DNA of 5,029 nucleotides from contig JBFHRB010000249.1 of the NCBI GenBank assembly GCA_041591915.1, forward strand, positions 1-5,029, written 5' to 3'. The position numbers and the translations under genes were made by a program. The stretch comes from JBFHRB01 sp041591915 (GTDB lineage: Bacteria; Actinomycetota; Nitriliruptoria; Nitriliruptorales; Nitriliruptoraceae). Below the pieces are notes generated by a model. That model made no database searches, was not told the DNA's origin, and worked only from the letters and a program-made list of their open reading frames with translations. Of this stretch, positions 1 through 4,698 are shown in pieces. Each line of letters starts with the position of its first letter. Positions within the stretch are counted from its first letter, which is position 1.

Positions 1-724
1 GCAGGTCGAACGCGCCGGGCAGGCCAGCCGGCACGACCCAGCCGACGTCCGCGAGGATCGCACGGCTGCGGCCGCTGACGGGCATGACGCTGGAGGCGCT
101 GCGCGACTCGGCTGCGTCCACCCCCTCGAGCGGCGTCCGGCGTGCGACCAGCGTCGTGAAGGCGACGAGCCGGTCGGGTGAACCATCGACGTTGAACGTC
201 TCGCGGCGCACGGCGAGGTCCGTCACGTCGTCGATGAAGAGCCGCTCGCGGACGTGCTCGGCCCCGACCTCGCCGATGGCGATCGGCGTTGCCCGGCCGG
301 TGTCGAGCGCCACCGGGGCCTCCAGCCACAGCACGTACTTGGTGGACGCGGCCAGCGCCCCACCCCTGGCGCCGGCATCGCTCTCTCCGAGTTGGAGCAA
401 CTCGTCGCCGCGCAGGTAGAACGCACCCTCGTCGTCACGGCCCACCAGCCAGCGATCCACCTGCCCGGCCTGGTAGGTGCCATCGGCACCCTGGGCCACG
501 TCGATCTCCACGACGGTCGGGCCTCCGGAGTCGAACGAGATGATCGTCACCGAGCCCTCGTAGGCGGTCGTCACTGCGGCCCGGGCTGCCAGCTCGAGCA
601 GCTGTCGTGCCGCCGGGTCGTCGTCCTCGTGAACCACCGGCTGGGCACGTGTTGGGGTGCCCGATGTCAGCAGGAGCGAGGCCGCGACGAGCGCGGTCGA
701 GAGCACGACCGCCGAGCGCGTCAC
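1..724 (-). CDS. rseB: RseB/MucB-like secreted regulator of the SigE anti-sigma factor (3' end beyond window)
   Basis: Seen: a minus-strand frame stays open from a GTG at 724-722 to the window edge, giving 241 residues. Its GTG overlaps the rseA stop as GTGA, so translation is probably coupled; no good ribosome binding site is visible. Residues 1-27 form a signal peptide with a hydrophobic core (about 5-20) and a likely type I cleavage site after TRA. There is no lipobox cysteine, so the protein is probably secreted rather than a lipoprotein. Residues about 40-200 look like the N-terminal domain of MucB/RseB, including the stretch RLFIDDVTDLAVRRE and a following VDGSPDRLVAFTTL. The ADVGWVVPAGLPGAFDL stretch resembles the entry into the small C-terminal RseB domain. 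Known for the family: RseB binds the extracytoplasmic part of RseA, shields it from proteolysis and senses envelope damage. The same role here is inferred from domain and position. The C-terminus is missing. Confidence 0.84.
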   Translation of the reverse strand, partial: MTRSAVVLSTALVAASLLLTSGTPTRAQPVVHEDDDPAARQLLELAARAAVTTAYEGSVTIISFDSGGPTVVEIDVAQGADGTYQAGQVDRWLVGRDDEGAFYLRGDELLQLGESDAGARGGALAASTKYVLWLEAPVALDTGRATPIAIGEVGAEHVRERLFIDDVTDLAVRRETFNVDGSPDRLVAFTTLVARRTPLEGVDAAESRSASSVMPVSGRSRAILADVGWVVPAGLPGAFDL

Positions 725-1161
725 GGCTGGTCGACGCCGAAGTGCACCGGCGTGATCATGGGACCGGTCGAGCCCGCCCTCGACACGTGGTCGACGACGT
801 AGAACTCGACGGGCGGCACCACCGAGCCGTCCGGGTCACCACCTGCGGCGAAGACGACTCCGGCCATGATGGACGCGGACGCGGCGGCCGCGAACGCCAC
901 CCGGCGCGTCCGACGGGCGCGGCCGTCGGCGAAGGCCGCGGCTGCAACGGCCTGCTGGAAGACGAGGGGCGGAGGCTCGACGGCGGGTAGGCCGCGCAGG
1001 GCCTGGCGCGCCGAGCGGATCTCGGTGAGCTCCGCCATGCAGTGGTCGCACGTGCGCAGGTGGCGGGTGACCTCGAGGGCGTCGCGTTCCGGGAGCTCGT
1101 CGTCGAGGAGCGCCGAGAGTCGCTCCTCCTCGTGGTGGTCGCCGTGACCCTGGTCAGGCAT
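721..1161 (-). CDS. rseA: Zinc-type transmembrane anti-sigma factor for SigE
   Basis: Encodes 146 residues from the ATG at 1161-1159, which overlaps the sigE stop by 8 bp. Residues 11-60 form an anti-sigma domain with the HxxxCxxC zinc motif (H34, C38, C41), the hallmark of the ZAS family that binds ECF sigma factors and holds them inactive. A basic stretch (RARRTRR, 81-87) is followed by one hydrophobic segment at about 88-107. The predicted topology is N-terminus in the cytoplasm with a short outside tail of about 38 residues. That tail ends in VEFYVVDHVSRAG and a Pro/His-rich end. It is much shorter than the E. coli RseA periplasmic domain, yet an RseB-like gene follows directly, so it may be the RseB contact region (inference). 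Its place between sigE and rseB makes SigE its probable partner. The zinc cysteines could also give redox sensitivity, but nothing here proves that. Confidence 0.92.
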   Translation of the reverse strand: MPDQGHGDHHEEERLSALLDDELPERDALEVTRHLRTCDHCMAELTEIRSARQALRGLPAVEPPPLVFQQAVAAAAFADGRARRTRRVAFAAAASASIMAGVVFAAGGDPDGSVVPPVEFYVVDHVSRAGSTGPMITPVHFGVDQP

Positions 1162-1780
1162 CGGCGGTCTCGCGGTAGTCCAGGCGGTCGCGGAGCTGCC
1201 TGCGGCCGCGATGGATGCGGCTGCGCACGGTGCCGAGCGGCCACCCCGTGGCCTCGGCGATCTCCTCGTAGGAGAGGCCCTGGATGTCGCACAGGACGAC
1301 CGCGGTCCGGAAGTCGGGCTGCAGTTCCTGCAGTGCGGTCTCGATGTCCGCCCGGAGCACGTCCCGCTCTGCGTGCTGCGCCGGACCGGGCTCGTGGTCG
1401 ACCGGCTGCTTCCACTCCTCCTCCGGGAGCGACTCCATCCGGATGCGGCGCTTGCGCCGGATCCGGTCGAGGAAGAGGTTCTTGGTGATGCGGTAGAGCC
1501 AGCCGTCGAAGGTGCCGGGCTCGTACTTGTCGAGGTTGCGGTAGACGCGGACGAACACGTCCTGCGAGAGGTCTGCGGCCTCGTCGGCGTCACCCGTCAG
1601 CCGGTACGCGATCGTGTAGACCTTCCGGCCGTACTTCTGGGCGATCTCGTCCCAGGAGGGAACGGGGTCGGCGTCGGTCCCGTCGACGAGCGCCTCGAGG
1701 TCGCGCTCCGACGTCAGGACGCGCGCGGCGTCCCCGCCATCACGGCGGAATCGCTCGCTGCGGGTCGCGGTCGGCTGCAC
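1154..1780 (-). CDS. sigE: ECF RNA polymerase sigma factor, SigE type
   Basis: Encodes 208 residues from a GTG at 1780-1778. Region 2 covers about residues 48-110 and includes the core-binding and -10 recognition part (DLSQDVFVRVYRNL, then PGTFDGWLYRITKNLFLD and RRKRRIRMESLP). Region 4 covers about 145-198 with the helix-turn-helix GLSYEEIAEATGWPLGTVRS and RIHRGRRQLRD. There is no extra C-terminal domain. The blocks PSWDE, PGTF.GWLYRIT.NLFLD, RIRME.LPE and VVLCDI.GLSYEEI closely match mycobacterial SigE as I remember it. The GTG start is preceded by AGAGGA (1790-1785) at tight spacing. An open frame continues upstream to 1999, but it would run through the promoter and reads as arginine-rich noncoding sequence. 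SigE controls envelope and surface stress genes in mycobacteria. Here it is the first gene of sigE-rseA-rseB, and two ECF-type promoter sequences upstream suggest that it activates itself. Confidence 0.95.
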   Translation of the reverse strand: MQPTATRSERFRRDGGDAARVLTSERDLEALVDGTDADPVPSWDEIAQKYGRKVYTIAYRLTGDADEAADLSQDVFVRVYRNLDKYEPGTFDGWLYRITKNLFLDRIRRKRRIRMESLPEEEWKQPVDHEPGPAQHAERDVLRADIETALQELQPDFRTAVVLCDIQGLSYEEIAEATGWPLGTVRSRIHRGRRQLRDRLDYRETADA

Positions 1781-1931
1781 GTCGTCCTCTCGGTCGTCGC
1801 GGGTGCTGCATCCTTCATTCAGGGTAACGCTGGACCCTGCCGCAGGCTTCCGGCCCCGACGCCCATCCGGGCGGGACCTGGCCACCCGGCGACGGACGGA
1901 TGGGTGTCCGCCCGTGGCCGGCTCCCACTCG
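1781..1931 (-). other. Structured 5' leader of sigE
   Basis: If transcription starts from the distal promoter, sigE has a leader of about 145 nt. It holds several short GC-rich inverted repeats: CAGGGT (1820-1825) with ACCCTG (1834-1839), CGCCC (1860-1864) with GGGCG (1869-1873), and a CGGAC/GTCCG pair in the region 1890-1910. None is a recognised riboswitch. It contains no convincing small gene: the ATG-led frames here are short and arginine-rich. Confidence 0.35.
1826..1851 (-). promoter_or_regulatory. Candidate proximal ECF promoter of sigE
   Basis: On the minus strand GGAAG (1851-1847) and CGTT (1829-1826, followed by A) are separated by exactly 17 bp. This is one mismatch from the ECF consensus GGAAC-N17-CGTT and uses the same spacing as the perfect site about 106 bp further upstream. 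A transcript from here would have a leader of roughly 40 nt before the sigE GTG. It is weaker evidence than the distal site and could be chance in this composition. Confidence 0.35.
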
Positions 1932-1957
1932 AACGGAAACCAACTGGAAGGGGTTCC
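1932..1957 (-). promoter_or_regulatory. ECF (SigE-type) promoter of the sigE-rseA-rseB operon
   Basis: On the minus strand GGAAC (1957-1953) and CGTT (1935-1932) are separated by 17 bp, an exact match to the GGAAC-N16/17-CGTT pattern used by SigE/SigH-like ECF factors. It lies about 150 bp upstream of the sigE GTG and points at it. The upstream edge of the -35 overlaps an 11-bp odd palindrome CCCGG-T-CCGGG (1956-1966). The likely meaning is positive autoregulation by SigE or activation by a related ECF factor. The match is seen; the sigma factor that uses it is inferred. Confidence 0.72.
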
Positions 1958-2028
1958 CGGTCCGGGCATCCTGCCGCACGGCGTGCACGCAGGCCGCACA
2001 CCCGGCTACGGTTCGCCGGACGTCACAC

Positions 2029-2033
2029 AGGAA
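2029..2033 (+). promoter_or_regulatory. Ribosome binding site that supports the CTG start of the methyltransferase-like gene
   Basis: AGGAA sits 7 nt before the in-frame CTG at 2041. No in-frame ATG, GTG or TTG lies between 1903 and the conserved SAM motif, so this site decides the start. The only other choice is the ATG at 1900. Confidence 0.5.
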
Positions 2034-2040
2034 CCGATCC

Positions 2041-2598
2041 CTGGACCCGTACGGCACCGCCGAGACGGCCCCCTCGACCGAGCCCGAGGCCGTCGCCGTC
2101 GCCCGCGCGCGGGCGGCGCAGCTGTCGAGCCTTCCGGCCCCGGGCACGTGTGGGCTGCTGCGCTGGGCAGTCGCCACGGTCGCTGCCCGCCACGCGGTGG
2201 AGATCGGCTCCTCGGCCGGCCTCACCGGCCTGTCGATCATCGACGGCATGGAGGACCGCGGGATCCTCACCTCGATCGAGGCGGACGCGCACGTCCACGG
2301 CCTCGCCACGTCGGCCTACGAGCGCGGCGGGGTCAGCGAGCGGGTCCGTTCGATCCTCGGCGACCCCGGCGAGATGCTCGACCGGCTGTCCGACGGCGCC
2401 TACGAACTGGTCGTGCTGGCCGTCCCGCGACCCGGCTTCCTCGACCATGTGCTGCGACTGCTGAAGCCGGGCGGGATGCTGATCATCCTGCACGCCGACC
2501 GGGCACCGGGCTTCAGCGACGCGGTCGACGAGTTCGAGGACCTCATCACCGCCCACCTGCCGTTCGACGGCGGGCTCGTCCTCGCGACGGTGCGCTAG
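2041..2598 (+). CDS. SAM-dependent O-methyltransferase-like protein divergent from sigE
   Basis: With a CTG start at 2041 the product has 185 residues; the ATG at 1900 would give 232, but the added 47 residues read as arginine-rich noncoding sequence lying over the sigE promoter. The fold is a class I SAM methyltransferase: motif I is VEIGSSAGLTG, the motif II acidic residue is in TSIEAD, and motif post-I/III is LLKPGGMLIILH. The closest known relative I can name is the O-methyltransferase gene divergent from sigE in mycobacteria (Rv1220c), so the neighbourhood is conserved. Oddly, the segment that normally reads FIDAD and holds a divalent metal in catechol-type O-methyltransferases is VVLAVPRPG here, and no Asp-Asn pair follows GGMLIILH. 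SAM binding may remain while metal-dependent catalysis is doubtful. Its substrate is unknown. A role connected with SigE is suggested only by position. Confidence 0.78.
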   Translation: MDPYGTAETAPSTEPEAVAVARARAAQLSSLPAPGTCGLLRWAVATVAARHAVEIGSSAGLTGLSIIDGMEDRGILTSIEADAHVHGLATSAYERGGVSERVRSILGDPGEMLDRLSDGAYELVVLAVPRPGFLDHVLRLLKPGGMLIILHADRAPGFSDAVDEFEDLITAHLPFDGGLVLATVR

Positions 2599-3437
2599 AA
2601 GTAGCGGACCTTGGCCGCGAACTCGGCGGCGGGTGCCAGGATCACGGCGAGGTAGAACATCCCGGTCGCGGCCTGGATCGAGCGTCCGCCCTCGTTCGCG
2701 AGCTTGACGTTGAAGCCGCTGATGAGGCCGATGAGGGCGACGACGCCGATGCCCATCATGATCGTGACGCCCCCGATGGCCAGGATCGGCGAGAACGAGA
2801 TGGCGCAGAGCTCGAGCTCGGACCCGACGAGCCCCGCGCACGGGACGGGGTTGCGGGCGGACAGCAGGACGGCGCCGAAGCCGGTCAGCACCGCCGCGAC
2901 GTTCACCCAGGCCATCCACACCATGTAGCGGTTCGAGAGGCGACGCTCGACGAGGTACCAGTGGCCGAGGATCATCCCGTCCCAGATGGCGCCCATGAAG
3001 AACGCGCCGAATGCGAGCTCGGCGAAGCCCTGGGCCACGCCACCGGCCTCCCCACGTGCGGCGCGCAGTCCGGCGATGGCGAGGAAGGCGCCGACCCCGA
3101 GCACGATGGCGACGAGGCCGGCGACGCGGCCGAGCTTCGGGAGCTTGGCGAGCGGGAGGACCGACGACACGGTCGCCGCGATGGCGACCCCGAGGAGGAG
3201 CCGGGCCGCCCACTCGGCCGACGACCCGACCTCCGCGCTGCCCGTCTCGATGACGTTGGCCAGCGGCGACCGCAGCGAGGCCCAGGCCCCCCACGCCATG
3301 AGCGCGAGCGTCGACCCGAGCAGGACCTCGTAGCCGTGGCGGAGCGCGCCGAAGGTCGGGGCGAGCCAGAGCAGGAACAGCCCGCCGATCGCGGTCTCGG
3401 CGAGCACGATGGCGAGCACGGTCGCGGGGACGTCCAC
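2595..3437 (-). CDS. Multi-pass membrane protein of unknown function with HWYL motif
   Basis: Encodes 280 residues from the GTG at 3437-3435. A TTG start at 3530 would add 31 residues of low-complexity sequence and is less likely. I count about eight hydrophobic segments: roughly 5-27, 38-54, 77-98, 104-124, 136-160, 171-192, 212-240 and 256-274. The first segment contains a glutamate (E14). The fifth ends in DGMILGHWYL (H159-W160-Y161-L162). The protein has only two histidines, H34 and H159, both at predicted helix ends, and two cysteines (C200, C211) in the loop before segment seven that could form a disulfide. I do not recognise the family. The histidines could bind heme or metal, but no standard motif proves that. 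Its stop codon overlaps that of the convergent methyltransferase-like gene, leaving no room for a terminator between them. Confidence 0.76.
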   Translation of the reverse strand: MDVPATVLAIVLAETAIGGLFLLWLAPTFGALRHGYEVLLGSTLALMAWGAWASLRSPLANVIETGSAEVGSSAEWAARLLLGVAIAATVSSVLPLAKLPKLGRVAGLVAIVLGVGAFLAIAGLRAARGEAGGVAQGFAELAFGAFFMGAIWDGMILGHWYLVERRLSNRYMVWMAWVNVAAVLTGFGAVLLSARNPVPCAGLVGSELELCAISFSPILAIGGVTIMMGIGVVALIGLISGFNVKLANEGGRSIQAATGMFYLAVILAPAAEFAAKVRYF

Positions 3438-3442
3438 CGGGG

Positions 3443-3447
3443 CCTCC
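3443..3447 (-). promoter_or_regulatory. Ribosome binding site of the HWYL membrane protein
   Basis: GGAGG on the minus strand lies 5 nt before the GTG at 3437. It is the reason for choosing this start over the TTG at 3530. Confidence 0.6.
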
Positions 3448-3558
3448 GGGTCGGAGAGGATGCCGGCGGAGGTGCGCGAGGGCGCGGCCGGCGGGCGCAA
3501 GTGTGCCAGCCCGCCGAGCCCTTCCCCCAACCGCCGCGCGGGCCCCGGACATGGCGCG

Positions 3559-3586
3559 CCCCCGGCCGCCTGGCGACGACCGGGGG
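3559..3586 (-). terminator. GC-rich hairpin, possible second terminator or leader structure
   Basis: CCCCCGG (3559-3565) pairs with CCGGGGG (3580-3586) around a 14-nt loop that itself can form a 3-bp CGC/GCG stem. There is no T-run. Read on the minus strand it lies downstream of the 70-residue membrane protein and its first hairpin, and about 120 nt before the HWYL gene start. It may be a back-up terminator or part of the leader of the HWYL gene. Confidence 0.4.
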
Positions 3587-3599
3587 TGCAGGTCCTGTG

Positions 3600-3629
3600 G
3601 CTGATCAGGCGCGGACGCGCCCGATCAGC
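3600..3629 (-). terminator. Hairpin terminator after the small membrane protein gene
   Basis: GCTGATC (3600-3606) pairs perfectly with GATCAGC (3623-3629). After one A/C mismatch the stem continues as GGCGC (3608-3612) with GCGCC (3617-3621), closing on the 4-nt loop GGAC. It starts 7 bp beyond the stop codon of the minus-strand gene ending at 3636. No T-run follows, as is common for actinobacterial terminators. Confidence 0.62.
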
Positions 3630-3635
3630 GTCGCC

Positions 3636-3848
3636 TCACTGACCGGCGCCGCCGTCCTCGGTGATGTCGACGTTGACGTCCTCGGGCAGCGGGTTCTCGA
3701 ACTCGACCTCGCCGGACTCGCCGTTGAAGAACAGCATCCAGCCGAGGAACACGACGAGCAGCACGCCGATCACGGCGGCGACGACGGTGCCGGCGCTGGT
3801 GCCACGGTCGGTGACGATGATCTCGCGGTCGCGGGTCTCGTTGGTCAT
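3636..3848 (-). CDS. Small single-pass membrane protein with acidic outer tail
   Basis: Encodes 70 residues from the ATG at 3848-3846, behind a strong AAGGAGG. Residues 1-17 are charged (TRDREIIVTDRG), 18-41 form one hydrophobic helix (GTVVAAVIGVLLVVFLGWML), and 42-70 form an acidic tail with about nine Asp/Glu and PEDVNVDITEDGG. A topology with the N-terminus inside and the tail outside is likely, given the arginines before the helix. I do not recognise a named family, though short proteins beginning with a TRDRE-like stretch and ending in a VNVD-type tail occur in Actinomycetota. No enzyme motif is visible. A longer frame upstream, reaching 4313, crosses the thioesterase gene and is not real. 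The gene appears monocistronic, with hairpins directly downstream. Confidence 0.8.
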   Translation of the reverse strand: MTNETRDREIIVTDRGTSAGTVVAAVIGVLLVVFLGWMLFFNGESGEVEFENPLPEDVNVDITEDGGAGQ

Positions 3849-3856
3849 GGGACGGG

Positions 3857-3863
3857 CCTCCTT
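3857..3863 (-). promoter_or_regulatory. Strong ribosome binding site of the small membrane protein
   Basis: AAGGAGG on the minus strand, 8 nt before the ATG at 3848, is the best Shine-Dalgarno match in the window. It settles the start and suggests the small protein is well translated. Confidence 0.75.
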
Positions 3864-4041
3864 GGGTCCGTTGAGCGGTCGTTGGGCAACGTACGGACGC
3901 GTCGGAGGGCCTCGGCGGCCCGAGGACCGACCTCGGGACAGGGTCCGGGCCCGTCGGTACCGCCGTTCGGGCCCGGCCGGACACCACCGTCCGACCGAGG
4001 GGTGCGGATCACCCGACGGCGTTACCCTCCGGTGCTGCCCG

Positions 4042-4049
4042 AAGGAAGG
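4042..4049 (+). promoter_or_regulatory. Ribosome binding site that fixes the GTG start of the thioesterase
   Basis: AAGGAAGG lies 7 nt before the GTG at 4057. The open frame extends further upstream, but the protein family begins close to this GTG. Confidence 0.65.
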
Positions 4050-4056
4050 CCAGTCG

Positions 4057-4458
4057 GTGGGCGAGTGCGACCCGGGGCTCAAGTGCTCCCAGACCCTCAA
4101 GGTGGGCAAGAAGCACACCGCGATCGAGGTCGGCTCAGGTGATGTGCCGGTCCTCGCGACCCCGCAGGTCCTCGCGCTGGCAGAGGCCGCCTGCGTGGAG
4201 GCCATCAAGGACGACCTCCCGGAGGGCGACACGAGCGTCGGCTCCCACGCGGAGATCGACCACGAACGGGCGACACCGATCGGCGCCTCCGTGACGGCCG
4301 AGGCGGTCCTCATCGGCCATCACGGCCGGCGCCTCGAGTTCAACGTGCTCGTCAAGCAGGACGACGAGGTCGTCGCACGGGTCCGCCACACCCGGATCCT
4401 CGTCAACCGCGAGCGCTTCCTCGGCAAGCTCGCCGAGGCCAAGGCAGGGGCGGCATGA
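4057..4458 (+). CDS. Fluoroacetyl-CoA thioesterase (FlK)-like hotdog thioesterase
   Basis: Encodes 133 residues from a GTG, close to the 139 of Streptomyces cattleya FlK. It is a single hotdog-fold domain. The core is GSGDVPVLATPQVLALAEAA, then TSVGSHAEIDHERATPIG and GRRLEF. T35, E43 and H69 line up with the FlK catalytic residues T42, E50 and H76, with identical spacing of 8 and 26 residues, so the active site looks intact. FlK hydrolyses fluoroacetyl-CoA; most relatives are labelled only as thioesterases, and the fluoride-specific function cannot be inferred here. A short acyl-CoA is the likely substrate class, and a clean-up role for a toxic or dead-end acyl-CoA is plausible. Its stop codon overlaps the next start as ATGA, so the two form a coupled operon. 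The protein is probably cytoplasmic; no signal peptide is seen. Confidence 0.88.
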   Translation: MGECDPGLKCSQTLKVGKKHTAIEVGSGDVPVLATPQVLALAEAACVEAIKDDLPEGDTSVGSHAEIDHERATPIGASVTAEAVLIGHHGRRLEFNVLVKQDDEVVARVRHTRILVNRERFLGKLAEAKAGAA

Positions 4459-4691
4459 CGCCGGGACGCGGCCCGCTCGGGACCGACCAGTCCGCTGCGG
4501 CCCGGCTCGGCAGCCCGTCCGCCCACGTCCCGGCGGTCCGCGCAGCGCTCGAGCGGGCCGACGGCGCGGCGACGGTCCTCGAGCTCGCGCACGCCTCAGG
4601 CGTGCGCAGCGACCACGTCGCTGCGGCCCTGGACCTGATGGTCGCCGGCGGGGCCGTCGTCGCCACCGACGGGGCGTTCGAGCTCGCGTGA
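4455..4691 (+). CDS. Small winged-helix-like protein coupled to the thioesterase
   Basis: Encodes 78 residues; its ATG overlaps the thioesterase stop as ATGA. Residues 1-24 are low in structure (Gly/Pro/Ala/Ser). Residues 25-77 read as a compact helix-turn-helix with wing: helix VPAVRAALERA, helix ATVLELAHASG, recognition-type helix RSDHVAAALDLMVAGG and a beta wing AVVATDGAFEL. This resembles the short winged-helix domains of DprA C-termini or MarR/IclR-type regulators, but no specific family is recognised. It could bind DNA and regulate its own operon, or act as a protein-interaction module. It has no separate effector domain. The ATGA coupling and normal codon use support a real gene rather than a chance frame. 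Confidence 0.74.
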   Translation: MTPGRGPLGTDQSAAARLGSPSAHVPAVRAALERADGAATVLELAHASGVRSDHVAAALDLMVAGGAVVATDGAFELA

Positions 4692-4698
4692 GGCCCGG

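Larger units (their letters stand above)
3849..4056. promoter_or_regulatory. Divergent intergenic region with nested dyads
   Basis: This 208-bp spacer separates the small membrane protein gene (leftward) from the thioesterase operon (rightward) and must hold promoters for both. Seen: CGTTG-GG-CAACG near 3879-3890; CCTCGG (3910-3915), CCCGAGG (3919-3925) and CCTCGGG (3931-3937), which can form either of two exclusive hairpins; and CCGGGCCCG (3945-3953) with CGGGCCCGG (3968-3976), a 9-bp stem with a 14-nt loop. The plus strand has a -10-like TACCCT at 4023-4028, 29 bp before the thioesterase start, without a clear -35. The minus strand has a -10-like TACGTT in the 3885-3895 region, also without a clear -35. 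No ECF-type promoter was found here. Confidence 0.45.

Noticed and set aside
223..489. Minus-strand 88-codon frame inside the rseB region
   Set aside because: It is out of frame with the continuous RseB-like frame and is rich in Arg, Trp and Pro without motifs.
1781..1999. N-terminal extension of SigE to the ATG at 1999
   Set aside because: It would place the exact ECF promoter inside the gene, and the extra 73 residues lack conservation signs and look noncoding. The GTG at 1780 has a nearby ribosome binding site.
1211..2464. Plus-strand open frame of 417 codons
   Set aside because: Antisense of sigE and then out of frame with the methyltransferase. The antisense of a well-supported sigma factor explains it.
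3438..3530. TTG start at 3530 for the HWYL membrane protein
   Set aside because: It adds 31 low-complexity residues. GGAGG 5 nt before the GTG at 3437 is a better initiation site and the first membrane helix starts just after it.
2023..3552. Minus-strand open frame of 509 codons
   Set aside because: It overlaps the HWYL gene in another frame and continues antisense through the methyltransferase. Extreme arginine content and no domain.
3661..4056. Upstream extension of the thioesterase frame
   Set aside because: It is antisense to the small membrane protein and spans the dyad-rich spacer. The hotdog family begins near the GTG at 4057.
1803..4142. Plus-strand open frame of 779 codons
   Set aside because: It runs antisense to the HWYL membrane gene and across the methyltransferase in the wrong frame. 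Its Arg/Gly/Asp-rich, motif-free sequence is typical of a shadow frame in high-GC DNA.
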